Below are positions 13,901-23,573 of a DNA stretch of 64,000 nucleotides, one piece after another. Under the pieces are notes generated by a model, which was given only the letters and a program-made list of their open reading frames with translations, had not been told where the DNA came from and ran no database searches. Each line of letters starts with the position of its first letter. The first letter of the stretch is position 1. The DNA is from Desmodesmus armatus (lineage: Eukaryota > Chlorophyta > Chlorophyceae > Sphaeropleales > Scenedesmaceae): NCBI GenBank assembly GCA_007449985.2, contig VIIQ02000119.1, positions 1-64,000 on the forward strand. The letters run 5' to 3'. The translations under genes and the position numbers were made by a program.

Positions 13901-16900
13901 GCTGGGCGGTGACCGGCACCATCAGTCAGCCGGCTCTCCTGCAGGCAGGGCCACATGCACAGGATTACACAGGATTAGTCAAGGTTGGAGTGTTTGAAGG
14001 GCCACAGGCACAGGTTGCAGTCGTCCCCAGTCCCAGTAGTCAAGGATGCGGCTGATTAAATGCGATTTTGTTGAAGGCACCGCTGTTAGGGTCCACAGAC
14101 CACTTCAAACAATGGCACAGGCCAGCACCTCCCCCTCACCCATGAACCTTTCTCTTCCTGAAGCCATATTATCACCAGGTTGGCCCAAGCCACATCAGCC
14201 CAACACAGCCCCCCCCCCCCAAAAAAAACAAAAGACAAGAGACAGCGCAAGTCAATGCATGTGCCCCTCTCCCCAAGCTGTCTGTGCGGCCCGCACATCA
14301 GACCACCAAACAGCACCGCCTCAACTCACCGCGTGTGCCTTGGCGTCAATGTAGAACGACACCACCGCGTCCACAGGGGGTGCCGGCCCCGCCCCTGCCA
14401 AGTACCCCCCCACCAGCTGGCACAAGTCCTCCCTGCTGCGCGGCTCACCCACCCAGAACTCCGTAAACCTGCTGCGCAGCTGCGGCGGCAAGTCCCGCTT
14501 CCCTGCATCCGTGGCAGGGTTCATCGCAGCCACGAGCCTAAACCCTGGGTGGCGGGAGATCACCGACACGTCCCCACGCTCCACGAGCAACAGCCCACTG
14601 GAGCTATCCCCTCCTGTGGAATCATCATAACACCCTGCTGCTGCTGCTGCGGTAGATGGGCTGCTGCCTGCTGGGTGTGCTGACTCGAGGATGCCAGCAA
14701 TGCGTTCGAGGACCTCGGGGGGTGCGAGGTTTATCTCATCCAGCAGCAGCCACCAGCCGTGCCGCAGTGCCTTCACTAAGGCTCCCTCCACGAATGCGAA
14801 GGCGAAGCCACCCTCTGCTGCTGCTGAGGCTCGCTCAGCCGCCTCCACATCAGCACCAAAGCGCCGCCAGTCACGCTGAAGCTCTGGTGAGAGCTTCAGG
14901 CCGGCGGCAGATCCAGCAGCAGCAGCAGCAGCAGCAGCGGCGGCGGTGGGGGGTATGGAGTCCTCTCCTGCAGTGACAGCAGCTGCAGCAGCTGCAGCGG
15001 CTGCAGACCTTGCCTTGCTGCTTTTAGAGGCCTTGGCGGAAGATTTCTGGGCGTCTGCAGCAGCAGCTGCTACGGCGTCGGCGGCAGGGCCAGCAGCGTC
15101 GGTGTCGGGTGTCACGCGGCGCTTCTTGCGAGGCTTGCCCTCCCCTGCTGCTGCCTGGCCCTCAGCCTTGCCCTTACGGCTGCTCCTGCCCCCACTGCCC
15201 GGGGCAGCACCAGCAGCACCAGCAGCAGCACCTGCTGGAGGGTCTGCGGCTGCAGCATCAGCCCCCTGTGTTTGAGGTTGTGGCTGCTGGGGGATTGTTG
15301 CTGCGGCGGCGGTGGGTTGGTCGAGCTTGAGCTTTGCGAGGGCGGTCTTGTATGCGGCCAGGAGGTGGCTCCACTTCTTGCGCTGCGCGTATTTCAGCGT
15401 GCGTGACAGAAACTCCTCGTTGTTACCCCTGGTGATGTGGGTGCGACAAACATACAGGGGAAGAGGGCAGGGGATTGGAGCAACATCACAAGTTGAGTGT
15501 GAGGGGTCAAAGGCCGGCTGCTGAATTGAGGATATGACACCACAGGGGCAGCACGGTGCAGCGGCTGTTCCATCTTCCAACCTAGATTAACGAAAAAACC
15601 CACCGTGTCCAACGGATCAGCTGCCCATCCACCCACCAGGCCATGCATTCCTTGCACAACAAGTGCCACCACATCCCACCAGCACCCCCCCCCCTCCTTT
15701 CCCCGGGTGATCATCCCCTCCCCCCCCCCCCCCCGGGGCCCCCCACCACTCACTTCTTCCATGTTCGCCTGAGCAGCTCCCCAAAGGGCTCCAGCAGTGG
15801 CAGCAGTGCCTCACCCACCCCCACAGGCTTGAACCCCCCCAGCAGGTCGCTGCTGTCAGTCTGCTGGCTCATGTTGAGGGCTACCAGGTTGGCGCCAGAC
15901 AGACGCGCGAGCTGCAAGGGTGTGGGAGATGGTGGTGCACAGGCAGATAGACTGTTGGTGACAACGTTGTGAGAGTACAAGACAACAGAAGAAAAGTCCG
16001 CATGCGGGGTGGGGGCCACCTGGAATGGAGCAGTATTGCCACACTTGGACCCACCACTGCGTGCCAAATGTGGCCATGTAACAGTTGCAGTTTGCTGCAG
16101 TCTCAAAGAGCTCAGCTGCTCTTCCAAGCAGGGCTGATGCCGGTTCAAGACATAACAACAAGGCTCAGCTGGCAGCAAATTAATGTCAAACTCCACTCCG
16201 CCAACACCCCCCCCCCCCCCCCCCCCCCCCAACAGTCTCAGTGAGCTTGCATGTATCCAAGTACTCCATCTGTCGACATACACAAACCACCACCTGCCCC
16301 CGTTCACCTGTGTGAGTGTTGTTGTCTTGCCTGTCCCTGTCTCTCCCACCAGCAGCACAGGCTCCGCCCTGCTGAGGCACACCCCTATGCGCTCCATCAG
16401 GCGCAGCGCCAGCCCTGTGGGGGTGAAGCAGCCCAGCCCCTCACTGGGGGAGCTGCTGGGGGCAGACTGGTGCACAGGCAGCACCGCACGACCCACCTGG
16501 CAGGACAGCAAGCGACAGCAAGTGACAGTGAATGACAGTAAGTGAGAGGAAGTGACAGCAAGTGGGAGCAAGTGGGAGCAGGTGACAGCGATGACAGCAA
16601 GGGACAGCAAGGGACAGCGAGTGACAGCAGAATAGGAGCATGATCGTATTCAAGATGTGCCCTGCAATAGATGTGCCCACATCCATGGCAGGCTTCCCCA
16701 GTTCCTCATGCTGCAGGGCCAGGTCAGCCCCAATCCCATGATGTCATACATGCATTAGTCATACTTGCATTACATCATCCATGCATTACTCACCTGCAGC
16801 TCAGCGCTGCCCACATCCATGGCAGGCTTCCCCAGTTCCTCATACTGTAGGGCCAGGTCAGCCGGGCCAGCACAGCCCCACAGGCACGCCAGGGCCGCCA

Positions 16901-18979
16901 GCAGCCTCAGCTTGGCCTCAGGCTTTGCCACAACCCCAGCAAACAGATCCGCAGCCTCTGCAAACGCAGCTTGCTTCAACGACTGATCCACCCGTGTAAG
17001 GTCCACCATCAAGAGTCGAGGAGTACTGCTGCTGGGTGTGCTGTTGGCGCCGGCAGAAGTAGTGTCGGCGAGGGCAGCAGCACTGCTGCCGCCTTTGGAT
17101 CGCCGCTGCTTCTTGCTGCCTGATGCAGCAGAGCCCTTGGCTTGCTGCTGGGTACCACCCGTTGCACCCCCGAGCTGCTTCAGACAGCGGGTCAGCAGGG
17201 GCCCGTGACCCGTCACCATCCTGCCACACCACTTGATGAGGTCCCGTGTGCTCGTGTGTCGGCCCAACACCAGCGCCAGCTCACCCACTCGGACCCCAGC
17301 AGCAGCCAGCGCAGCCGCCGCAGCCTGCTGCTGCATGCTGACACCCCCACTGCTGCCGCCGGCTGCTGCCGCCTGCCGCCCTGCGAGCTGCAGTAGGTTG
17401 ACTGTAGCTTGTGCCAGCGGCAGGAGCGGGGTAAGATCGGGTATAGCCCCTGTAAGATCTGCAGCTGCTCGGATTCCGTAGGAGCTGCTAACCGCACCTT
17501 TGCCCACAGGGACCCCAGCACATCCTGCGCAGTACTGCTGCCAGCCCCACAGCCGCCGCCGCACTGCTGCCACTGCTGCCACTGCTGCCCTGGGGGGTTG
17601 TGATGGTCCCCAACACCTGGAAGCCTGCAGCAGCAGTGAGGACCTGGCCCCTACTGGGTATGTGCAGCACACGAGACTCCAGCAGCGGCAGCAGCGCTGC
17701 TAGGATGTCTGGTGGGGCGCTGTCCACTCCCTCAATCACCACCCAGCGGCCCTCAGCTACTGCTCGAGCCAGCGGCCCCGGCTGCCAGACAAACTCCCCT
17801 GGAACTGCACTGCAGCTGTAGCTGCCGAGTAAGCTCTTGGCATCTTGTTGGTCGTCAAGGTGTAGCCATAAGGCGGTCGAGGCGTTGCCTGTTGCAGCAG
17901 CGAGGGCACGTAGCAAGCTGGTCTTGCCGCACCCTGGGGGCCCCTCCACCACCAAGGGAAGACCCTGGCAGAGTGCAAGGGCAGCAGACTCTAGGGCAGA
18001 TGTCATAGCGGGAGTCTGCACTAGCCCACCCCAACTCAACCCACTGCTGCTGCTGCTGCTGGCATGTCTGTTGGGGCGTGAGGAGCTCCCTGAAGCGGCA
18101 GCAGCAGCCGGGACCTCCAGACCACAAACACGCACAAAGCCCTTGGCTGCTGGCAGCAGCGACGGCTGGTCTGGCTGCTGCTGCTGCTGCTGCTGGTGAG
18201 TGGGTGTGATGCTGCAGGAGCAAGGCTGTGTCCCTGGGGTGCAGGGCTGCCAGCGCCTGGCCAGCTCTAGTGCTACTGCTGCACGCTCCTCCTCCCACCT
18301 ACAGGCCGCAATGCGAGCAGCAACACGCGACAGCAGGAGCAGCAGCAACAACGGCAGCAGCGTGTGACACAGCAAAGGTATGAGCATTGCAAGCCAGCAA
18401 CAGCATGCAGGTGTGCGTCAACCGACAAGCATTGCACAGCATTGTATGTGCATAGCAGAATGGGCTGCATAATCAGTAGCTCAGGTTTTATCAAGCATAG
18501 TTGCGTTCAGCGGAGGCTTGTGGCCCCCTCGCACAAGAGGTGTCAGAAGGTGTATGCTTAATCATCACAGCTACTTAACAGACAGCACAGACAGCACAGC
18601 AACTCAAAGCAATATCCAGGACACGGCCGCCGCCAGCACCAACCACCAAAACAACAGCAGCTGGCAGTCACACAAAGGCTTGGGGCAGACCATGACACTG
18701 CTAGCAATTCTGCAGGGTAAGTGTGGCTCAGGTTGTATCAAGCACAGTTGCGTTCAGCGGGAGCCTTTGGCCCCCTCGCACAAGAGGTGTCAGAAGGTGT
18801 ATGCTCAATCATCAACGCCACTACCGAAAGCAACATGCCACGAACACAACACAACACATCACATCACATCACATCACATCACAACACATCACATCACATC
18901 ACATCACAACACCGCACACCACGCGCACGCGCACGCGCACGCGCACGCGCACGCGCACGCGCACGCACGCACACGCACG

Positions 18980-19042
<63 letters not shown>

Positions 19043-20268
19043 CCTCTCTGTCGACACAAGGTCTCACCGATTCCAAGCCACTCTTTCCCTGCCGCAGGGG
19101 TGGGGCACACCAGCACCCCGCCCCCTTGACTACAGGTCACACCAGCCCACAGGGCAACTGTCTGATCAACATGTTCACCAACAGCAGCAGCAGCGGCAGC
19201 AGCAGCAGCAGACCTACAAACTAGATGTAGACCTACAAACTCACCTTGCGGCAGCAGCCACCTGCTGCTGTGGTGTAAGGTGGGCGTCCACCAGCGTGCT
19301 GCTCACAGCGTCAGCACAGCACAGCATGGCAGACACGCCCTGTACAGCTGCCCAGCGCACTACAGGCAGGGGGTGGTGCAGCAGCTGGAACCATAGGGAG
19401 CCGCGCCACTGACAGCACAGCTGCGGCTGCAGCTGCACTGATCGGAGGACTGATAGTGCCAGCAGCTCCTGCTGATCCTGCTGTAGCTGCTGCTGCTGTT
19501 GTTGGTGCTGGAGCAGCTGTGTCAGTGGACAGGGCACGTGCGGCAGCAGCCGTGGCAGCAGCCTGCAGGTTGGGCAGAGAAAAAACAAAATGCATCAGCA
19601 ATCAGGAGCGGATGTTGTATGACATGTCACTGATGTCACTACGTGCAGAGCCAAGTAGGACAGCAGCATGATCTACAAGATCCAGCTGCGTGGCATGCCA
19701 GCGCCACAAGGCATTAGCAGCACAGTTTCAGCTGCAATAACACCACAGCTGCTTGCAATTGGGCGCAGTGCATGTGGCCCCACCTGGAGATGTTAGGGTT
19801 CAGCTCCAGCAGCCGCAGCACAGCTGTCAGCACTGCGGTGCCATCCGTGGCTGCTGCTGTTGCCTTGCCTGCTGCCACAGCCTCCACCAGCACAGACACC
19901 AGGCTCAGCAGGTGTCCCCTGAGGCAGCTGCCTGCTGCCAGGGTGGTGGAGGGGTCCAGCAGCAGCCTCTGCCATGCGTCCAGCACTACAGAAGCATCCT
20001 GCAGCAGTAAAAACAACGCTTGTGAGCGCCAGGGGCTGCTGACACTGCTGCAGTAGGGTGGCAGCCGCCTGCACTGGCAGTGCTGCCGCTTCCATACGCA
20101 AAAAGTTGATGCTGCCGCACTGCAGGCCGTCTTATGCGAAGCCTGGTGCATGTCAACGTATGCAGCTCCTACCTTCGTGCTGCATGCGCTCTGCAGGCTG
20201 GCGTTCTGCTGCAGCCAAGGGAACCGGTCACCCACTGCCTGCTGCAGTGACTGCTGCAAACCCGACAT
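1..20268 (-). CDS. MDN1: Midasin (Rea1/MDN1) AAA+ ATPase, N-terminal ~3140 residues, 3' end outside window
   Basis: Midasin is the dynein-like AAA+ machine that strips assembly factors (Ytm1, Rsa4) from pre-60S ribosomes in nucleolus and nucleoplasm. Exons read in minus direction: 20268-20173, 19998-19784, 19562-19245, 18298-16794, 16496-16308, 15911-15754, 15428-14330, 13938-13789, 13314-13237, 12945-12739, 12216-12081, 11661-11550, 10852-10715, 10404-10062, 9764-9481, 9228-8554, 8276-8114, 7555-7476, 7336-6697, 6235-6054, 5342-5100, 4488-3538, 2624-1759, 595-<1. Phases agree throughout except for the single-base breaks listed in the findings. P-loops in order: GPPGCGKT (AAA1, ~330), GETGTGKT (AAA2, ~765), GPTSSGKT (AAA3, ~1340), GETGTGKT (AAA4, ~1687), GSPGVGKT (AAA5, ~2203), GPSGSGKT (AAA6, ~2617). 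Walker B is DELNLAP in AAA3, DEINLAP in AAA2 and DNANL in AAA6. The last exon enters the linker. The acidic region and MIDAS domain lie off the left edge. Poly-Gln and poly-Ala insertions inflate AAA2, AAA4 and AAA6. Confidence 0.95.
1225..1611 (-). ncRNA. Three tandem box C/D snoRNA-like elements in MDN1 intron 23
   Basis: Three copies at 1225-1299, 1386-1460 and 1537-1611 (spacing about 162 and 150 bp). Read in the MDN1 sense direction each starts with TGTGATG (C-box-like), contains a small hairpin CCAC-loop-GTGG, and ends CTGA followed by CGGC. The hairpin stem is invariant while its loop differs in each copy (AAA, AAC, ACT), as expected of a selected RNA. The last C-box base is degenerate, so the assignment is less secure than for family A. 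Confidence 0.55.
5304..5505 (-). repeat. Duplicated acceptor edge of MDN1 exon 21 (AAA5 Walker B exon)
   Basis: The first ~40 nt of exon 21 (CDGPLLAAVKAGS) and its acceptor recur 158 bp upstream in the transcript (5462-5505). The second copy keeps an AG acceptor but leaves the WVLLDELN frame immediately. Confidence 0.85.
5904..6090 (-). repeat. Duplicated donor edge of MDN1 exon 20 (AAA5)
   Basis: The exon end encoding GQFAW plus its GTGAGC donor at 6049-6090 recurs about 145 bp further into the intron (5904-5943), again with a GTGAGC donor. A long G-run separates the copies. Confidence 0.8.
7521..7760 (-). repeat. Duplicated acceptor edge of MDN1 exon 18
   Basis: Exon 18 starts IWVPAISDES. 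A second copy offset by 120 bp (7641-7760) reads IWVPVASRM and repeats the surrounding G/C-rich intron. Only the 7476-7555 copy keeps the downstream exon. Confidence 0.85.
9166..9415 (-). repeat. Tandem duplication of the MDN1 AAA4 acceptor and P-loop
   Basis: The 5' end of MDN1 exon 16, including GETGTGKTS, is followed (upstream in the transcript) by a second unit about 138 bp away. It reads in frame as a damaged P-loop, GETGTSKKS, and repeats the same G-run and flanking intron words. The functional copy is 9166-9301. The decayed copy at 9302-9415 is intronic. Confidence 0.85.
10898..10970. repeat. (CAG)n microsatellite, about 24 units
   Basis: Uninterrupted CAG on the + strand (CTG on the MDN1 transcript), about 45 nt before the MDN1 exon 13 acceptor in intron 12. 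It is read as poly-Ala, poly-Ser or poly-Leu in false ORFs but is intronic. Confidence 0.95.
11156..11253 (-). ncRNA. Box C/D snoRNA-like element, family A copy 1, in MDN1 intron 12
   Basis: In the MDN1 sense direction the element begins with a C-box-like TTGATGA and ends with a D box CTGA. These are closed by a terminal stem CGGC/GCCG. An internal CTGA and a GC-rich hairpin (GGGGGC/GCCCCC) lie between. It is about 94 nt long and shares most of its sequence with two copies in MDN1 intron 3. Known intronic C/D snoRNAs guide 2'-O-methylation of rRNA. The target was not identified here. Confidence 0.65.
11911..12116 (-). repeat. Duplicated donor edge of MDN1 exon 11 (AAA3)
   Basis: The exon end encoding GSWVPDEQ plus donor (12077-12116) recurs 166 bp into the intron (11911-11946). 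The intervening sequence is poly-pyrimidine. Confidence 0.8.
12422..12562 (-). ncRNA. H/ACA snoRNA-like element, copy 1, in MDN1 intron 10
   Basis: Sense to MDN1: a 5' hairpin closed by CTCAGC/GCTGAG, then a hinge containing ACAGAGAA (fits ANANNA), a 3' hairpin closed by TGTGC/GCACA, and an ACA three nucleotides before the point where similarity to the second copy stops. It is 141 nt, the usual size of H/ACA RNAs, which guide pseudouridylation. It was first seen as a duplicated intron segment. Confidence 0.6.
13467..13607 (-). ncRNA. H/ACA snoRNA-like element, copy 2, in MDN1 intron 8
   Basis: Same 141-nt element, about 95% identical by eye to the copy in intron 10, with the hinge reading ACAGAAAA and the 3' end ACATTC. 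Similarity begins at the first stem and ends three bases after ACA in both copies, so the conserved block coincides with a complete H/ACA RNA. Confidence 0.62.
16674..16866 (-). repeat. Duplicated 3' end of MDN1 exon 4
   Basis: About 60 bp encoding ADLALQYEELGKPAMDVG recur about 130 bp into intron 4. The copy lacks the original donor context. Confidence 0.85.
16794..18298 (-). other. MDN1: MDN1 AAA1 exon (500 codons) with two single-base frame breaks
   Basis: One large exon carries all of AAA1: the P-loop GPPGCGKTS near 17930, a Walker-B-like strand reading WVVIEGVD near 17730 (family members usually have an acidic pair here), the sensor-side segment LWAKVRLAAPTESEQLQ near 17490, and the lid segment STRDLIKWCGRM near 17240. 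The frame changes twice, near 17524 and near 17440. At each place one extra base would restore the family sequence, and adding two bases makes the exon length exactly compatible with its flanking phases. A Lys/Ser/Ala-rich insertion lies between the lid and the exon end. Confidence 0.85.
18475..18575 (-). ncRNA. Box C/D snoRNA-like element, family A copy 2, in MDN1 intron 3
   Basis: Second copy of the family, sense to MDN1. It has a perfect C box GTGATGA, a D box CTGA, and its own terminal stem AGTAGC/GCTACT. That stem differs from those of the other two copies yet still pairs, which is compensatory change expected of an RNA gene. The segment just upstream of the D box is nearly identical in all copies, consistent with a guide. 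Confidence 0.7.
18723..18821 (-). ncRNA. Box C/D snoRNA-like element, family A copy 3, in MDN1 intron 3
   Basis: Third copy, about 250 bp from copy 2 in the same intron. C-box-like TTGATGA, D box CTGA, terminal stem GTGGC/GCCAC. The internal hairpin is kept with altered base pairs. Confidence 0.7.
18858..19041. repeat. (ACATC)n followed by alternating purine-pyrimidine (GCGCAC)n/(CA)n tract
   Basis: Within MDN1 intron 3. About 50 bp of ACATC pentamers run into about 120 bp of strictly alternating GC/CA dinucleotides ending in a CA microsatellite. Such tracts can adopt Z-DNA. There is no coding role. Confidence 0.9.
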
Positions 20269-20681
20269 TGGTAGCGGCGTATCTCGTTCGATGCCGCGCT
20301 CTGATCGTATCTATATCAACATGTTGGATGGATGAACGTTGTCTTCGCTGTCGAGCCGCTTCTGTATGTGTGTTTGCTTGACTGCGACCAGGCTTGACTG
20401 CTGTGGCAGCCTGGGTGAGCGGCGTGCGTTCTTCTGAGCTGCTGTAATGCTTGCAAGATTGAGCGTGAAAAAACTTTGCGGCGCTGAGTGCGCCGTGCAT
20501 TGCAGCAAAATACCTGTCACCTCAACCGCTATATGCCCAGCTTGCTCCAGTGCACCTCCCGAAGCACGAAGCTAGTATGGTATGGACTATTGATTGCTGA
20601 ATGCACTCACGACATTCAGTCACGTCCTCAACATCACTCCTCTGCACCACAACGCATTTAACTGACCTGTTGGGGTACCTG
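20269..20681. promoter_or_regulatory. Bidirectional intergenic region MDN1 / Lunapark
   Basis: 413 bp between the divergent start codons. No TATA box was recognised. The only ORFs are short and unrelated. It must hold both promoters. Confidence 0.6.
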
Positions 20682-23058
20682 ATGGGCAACAGCTTGTCCT
20701 CCAAAACGATAGACCGGCACTATGGAAACTACGAGAAGTCTTTTGAACGCCTGGACAAAGATGTGCAGCGCGTCAAGGTGAGCATAGCCTGTGAAGGTAG
20801 GGCTAGAGCCCGGAAGCAGCTGCTGAAACACCCGCGTGCACTTCATTGTTGCATGCAGAGCCAGCTGGTGGCCCGAGGCCGCAGCAGATCCAGTTTGGGC
20901 ATGTGGAGTTCGGTGCTGATAGCTGGAGCTGTGGTCGTAGCTGCTGCCCTCATCTACCAGGTAGGGTTCCCATCCCCCCGGTGTGTCACACCAGCACATG
21001 GCAGATGAGTCAGCAACACATCCAACGTAGGGACATGAGCACTGCAATGGCTGCATCCATCTGTGAGGTTGATCATGAGCTGACCAGGAAGCAGGCCCCT
21101 TCCGGTGTAGCCTGCAGCTGAACTGAACGCAATTGCTGTATGGTGGTTGGGGTGCCCTGGAGGTGACGACGATCACTGCATCAAGTCACCCTCGTGCAAG
21201 TTGGCGGTGCCTTCTGTCCTGCACACACCCTGCAGGTCCAGCAGCAGCCCCAAGGCACATACAGCTACCAAGAGCACTTCCAGCGTACAGGGGGGGCCAT
21301 GGCAGTGCCTGCCTGCGCCCTGCTGCTGCATTGGATGGTGGGCTTCTGGATGGACATGCAACAGCGGCGAGACACCAGGAAGCTGCAGCGGCTGGAGGCC
21401 ACTCAGAAGACAATGCTAAAGGAGCTGAAGGTGGGGCATAAGTGCGGCAGGTATGCCATGCGGTGCTGACTCAGCAGTGGTTTGCTTGCTTTTCGGTTGG
21501 GCTGGTGTTGGGCTGGTGTGACGCTGTTGTGGTGTGACACAACCGCCTGCAGGATGCTGGTGAGAGAGAGCTTCAGCAGTAATACCACGCAGTGGCTTGT
21601 GCTGGCATGGTGGCACATAGATGCTGCAGGAGACAGGGGGTACCTGCACCAGTGCACTCCACCCCTGCCTATGGTCTGTGCTGACCTGCTCCTGCCCCTG
21701 GCGTTCTATGCTGAACTGCTCCTGCCCCTGCCGTCCCTCTGCCTCTGCCCCTGCCCCTCTGCAGGAAATGATCAACTATGACAAGGTCAAGACTCTGATA
21801 GACAGGTTTGATCCAGAGGCAGCTGCAGCTCATGCAGCGCAAATGGCCATGATGCAGCAGCAGAAGCAAGGTGAGCAGGCTGTAACATGCAGACAAGCTT
21901 CGTGTGATTGCTTGGTGATCTATCATCCCAAAGGCTACTCTGGAACTTTTCCATGCATCCTTTCAAAAACACGGTCTTTCAGTCCAGCAGCGCCCAGTGG
22001 ACACGGACTATGGTGTTTTGAACAGAAATGCACGACGGCTGGATGGGTCAAACCACAGGCCGTGAGTGGTCCCCAAAGCCCAAGCCCCCAGGCAGTGTTG
22101 TTGCTTCAATATTGTGCTGTGCCCATCCCTTCCCGGCTGCCATGCCACTGCAGGTGCGGCGCGCCGCATGAATGGCACAGCAGCGGGTCGTGGCGGTGGC
22201 CAGGCCCAGCGGCTGCAGGCTCAGGTGCAGGTCCCTGCCATGCTTATGAAGGGCAGCGGTCAAGTTGCGGGTGCTGCGGCGCTGGCAGTTGCTGGTGCAG
22301 GCAAGGCGCTGATGCCCCTGGTGGACAAGCTGGCCACCTCGCTCATGTCTGAAAACCCCATGCTGCTTGAGGACCTCAGGTGTGTTGTTGGGGTGCGTGT
22401 GTGTGTGTGGGGGGGGGGGGGGGAGTGTGTTGCCAGTAGACTGCACCTGGCATCACTGTGGCCATTTCATTTTTGTTGCATTGTTGTGGCCACTGCACTT
22501 GCATTGCAATGTTGAGAACCTTCGGGTTGTGGCCTGTGTGACTCAGGGCGCCTGCTCAACCACTGGGCCCACCCAGTGCGGTCCTCCAACAGGCTGGGGT
22601 TCCAGCTCAGGGGTTCGATGCCTCTCCTGTCTGGCTGCTCAGTGCCATTCATCACCTGTCAAACCCTGCACGACCTGCAACTCCTGCACTGCCTGCTGCC
22701 GCTTGCATGTTGCTTGACGCTGTGCTCTGATGCATTGTGTGCCTGCTGTGCTGGCTGCTGCAGGCAAGCCCAGACGCAGCTGCACGTTGCGCAGGAGCGC
22801 ACCATGGGAGCCATGCAGGAGAGTTTGGGGCTGAAGCACGAGAACCTGGAGCTCAAGATGCGCCTGGTAGACATGGAGAAGCAGCTGAAGCTGGACCCCT
22901 CCTTTGAGGTGGAGGCGCTGCAGGAGCAGCAACAGCAGCTGTACCAGCAGACACAGCAGGCGGTGTGGCAGGTGGAGCTGCAGCAGCAGTACCTGCAGAT
23001 GCCGGCCGGGGCTGTTGAGGGGGCCTGCAGACAGCTGGCGGCAGCCAGGGCAGCTTGA
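20682..23058 (+). CDS. LNP: Lunapark-like ER three-way-junction protein (339 aa)
   Basis: Lunapark proteins sit on ER tubule junctions and stabilise the network made by atlastin/RHD3 and reticulons. Exons: 20682-20777, 20859-20960, 21236-21430, 21765-21870, 22154-22379, 22764-23058, summing to 340 codons with matching phases. The start MGNSLSS gives Gly2, a typical myristoylation site. It is followed by a short coiled segment, two membrane segments (exon 2 VLIAGAVVVAAALIY; exon 3 AVPACALLLHWMVGFW) and the family signature QRLEATQKTMLKELK...LIDRFDP. The C-terminal exon is a Gln-rich coiled coil. The Cys-based zinc ribbon of animal and plant Lunapark is not present. TGTAA at 23350 may be the poly(A) signal. 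Family assignment rests on the N-terminal half. Confidence 0.75.
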
Positions 23059-23573
23059 TGGGCAGCGGGACTGCCAACAGCAGCAGCAGTGACTTGCGGC
23101 CTCAGCCTTCAGGCTGCAACCAGGACAGCACGCCAGTTGGCACCCCCAAAGCAGCAGGGACGAAGTGAAGCTGGACCAGAAGCGTAACCTTTGTACGCCA
23201 ATGAAGTGTTTAATGCAGTTGTTGCCTGCAATGAAGTGTTTGATGCAGCTGTTGCCTGCTGGAAAACATAAATGCGAAGTGATCTCAATGATCTGGATTT
23301 CACGTTTTGCTCAGCCGCCAGTCAAGCACCGTCGCAATGCTTACGTGCATGTAAATGATGGCGCTTCATAGATTGGTGATGGGCTTTGGCTGAGGAAGTC
23401 CTCACTTGCCTTTGACTTCCCAACGGTTACAGCTGTTCTGATTCGCTGTAGCATGTGTCTGACTGACAGTCAGACTGTAAGTCCTGCATGCCACGCTGAT
23501 GCCTACAGTTTCGCCTACAAAATCCATGGCCCGGGTGAAGCTTACTCAGGGGCCATTCCATTGGTGAATAGAC
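23059..23573. other. LNP 3' UTR and P5CDH upstream region
   Basis: Holds a small tandem duplication (23200-23260, ATGAAGTGTTTGATGCAG type units), a TGTAA motif at 23350-23354, and the likely P5CDH promoter. No further gene was seen. Confidence 0.5.

Noticed and set aside
18518..19412. Overlapping long ORFs rich in His/Thr/Arg
   Set aside because: They translate the ACATC/GCGCAC/CA repeats in MDN1 intron 3. No homologous frame and no start context.
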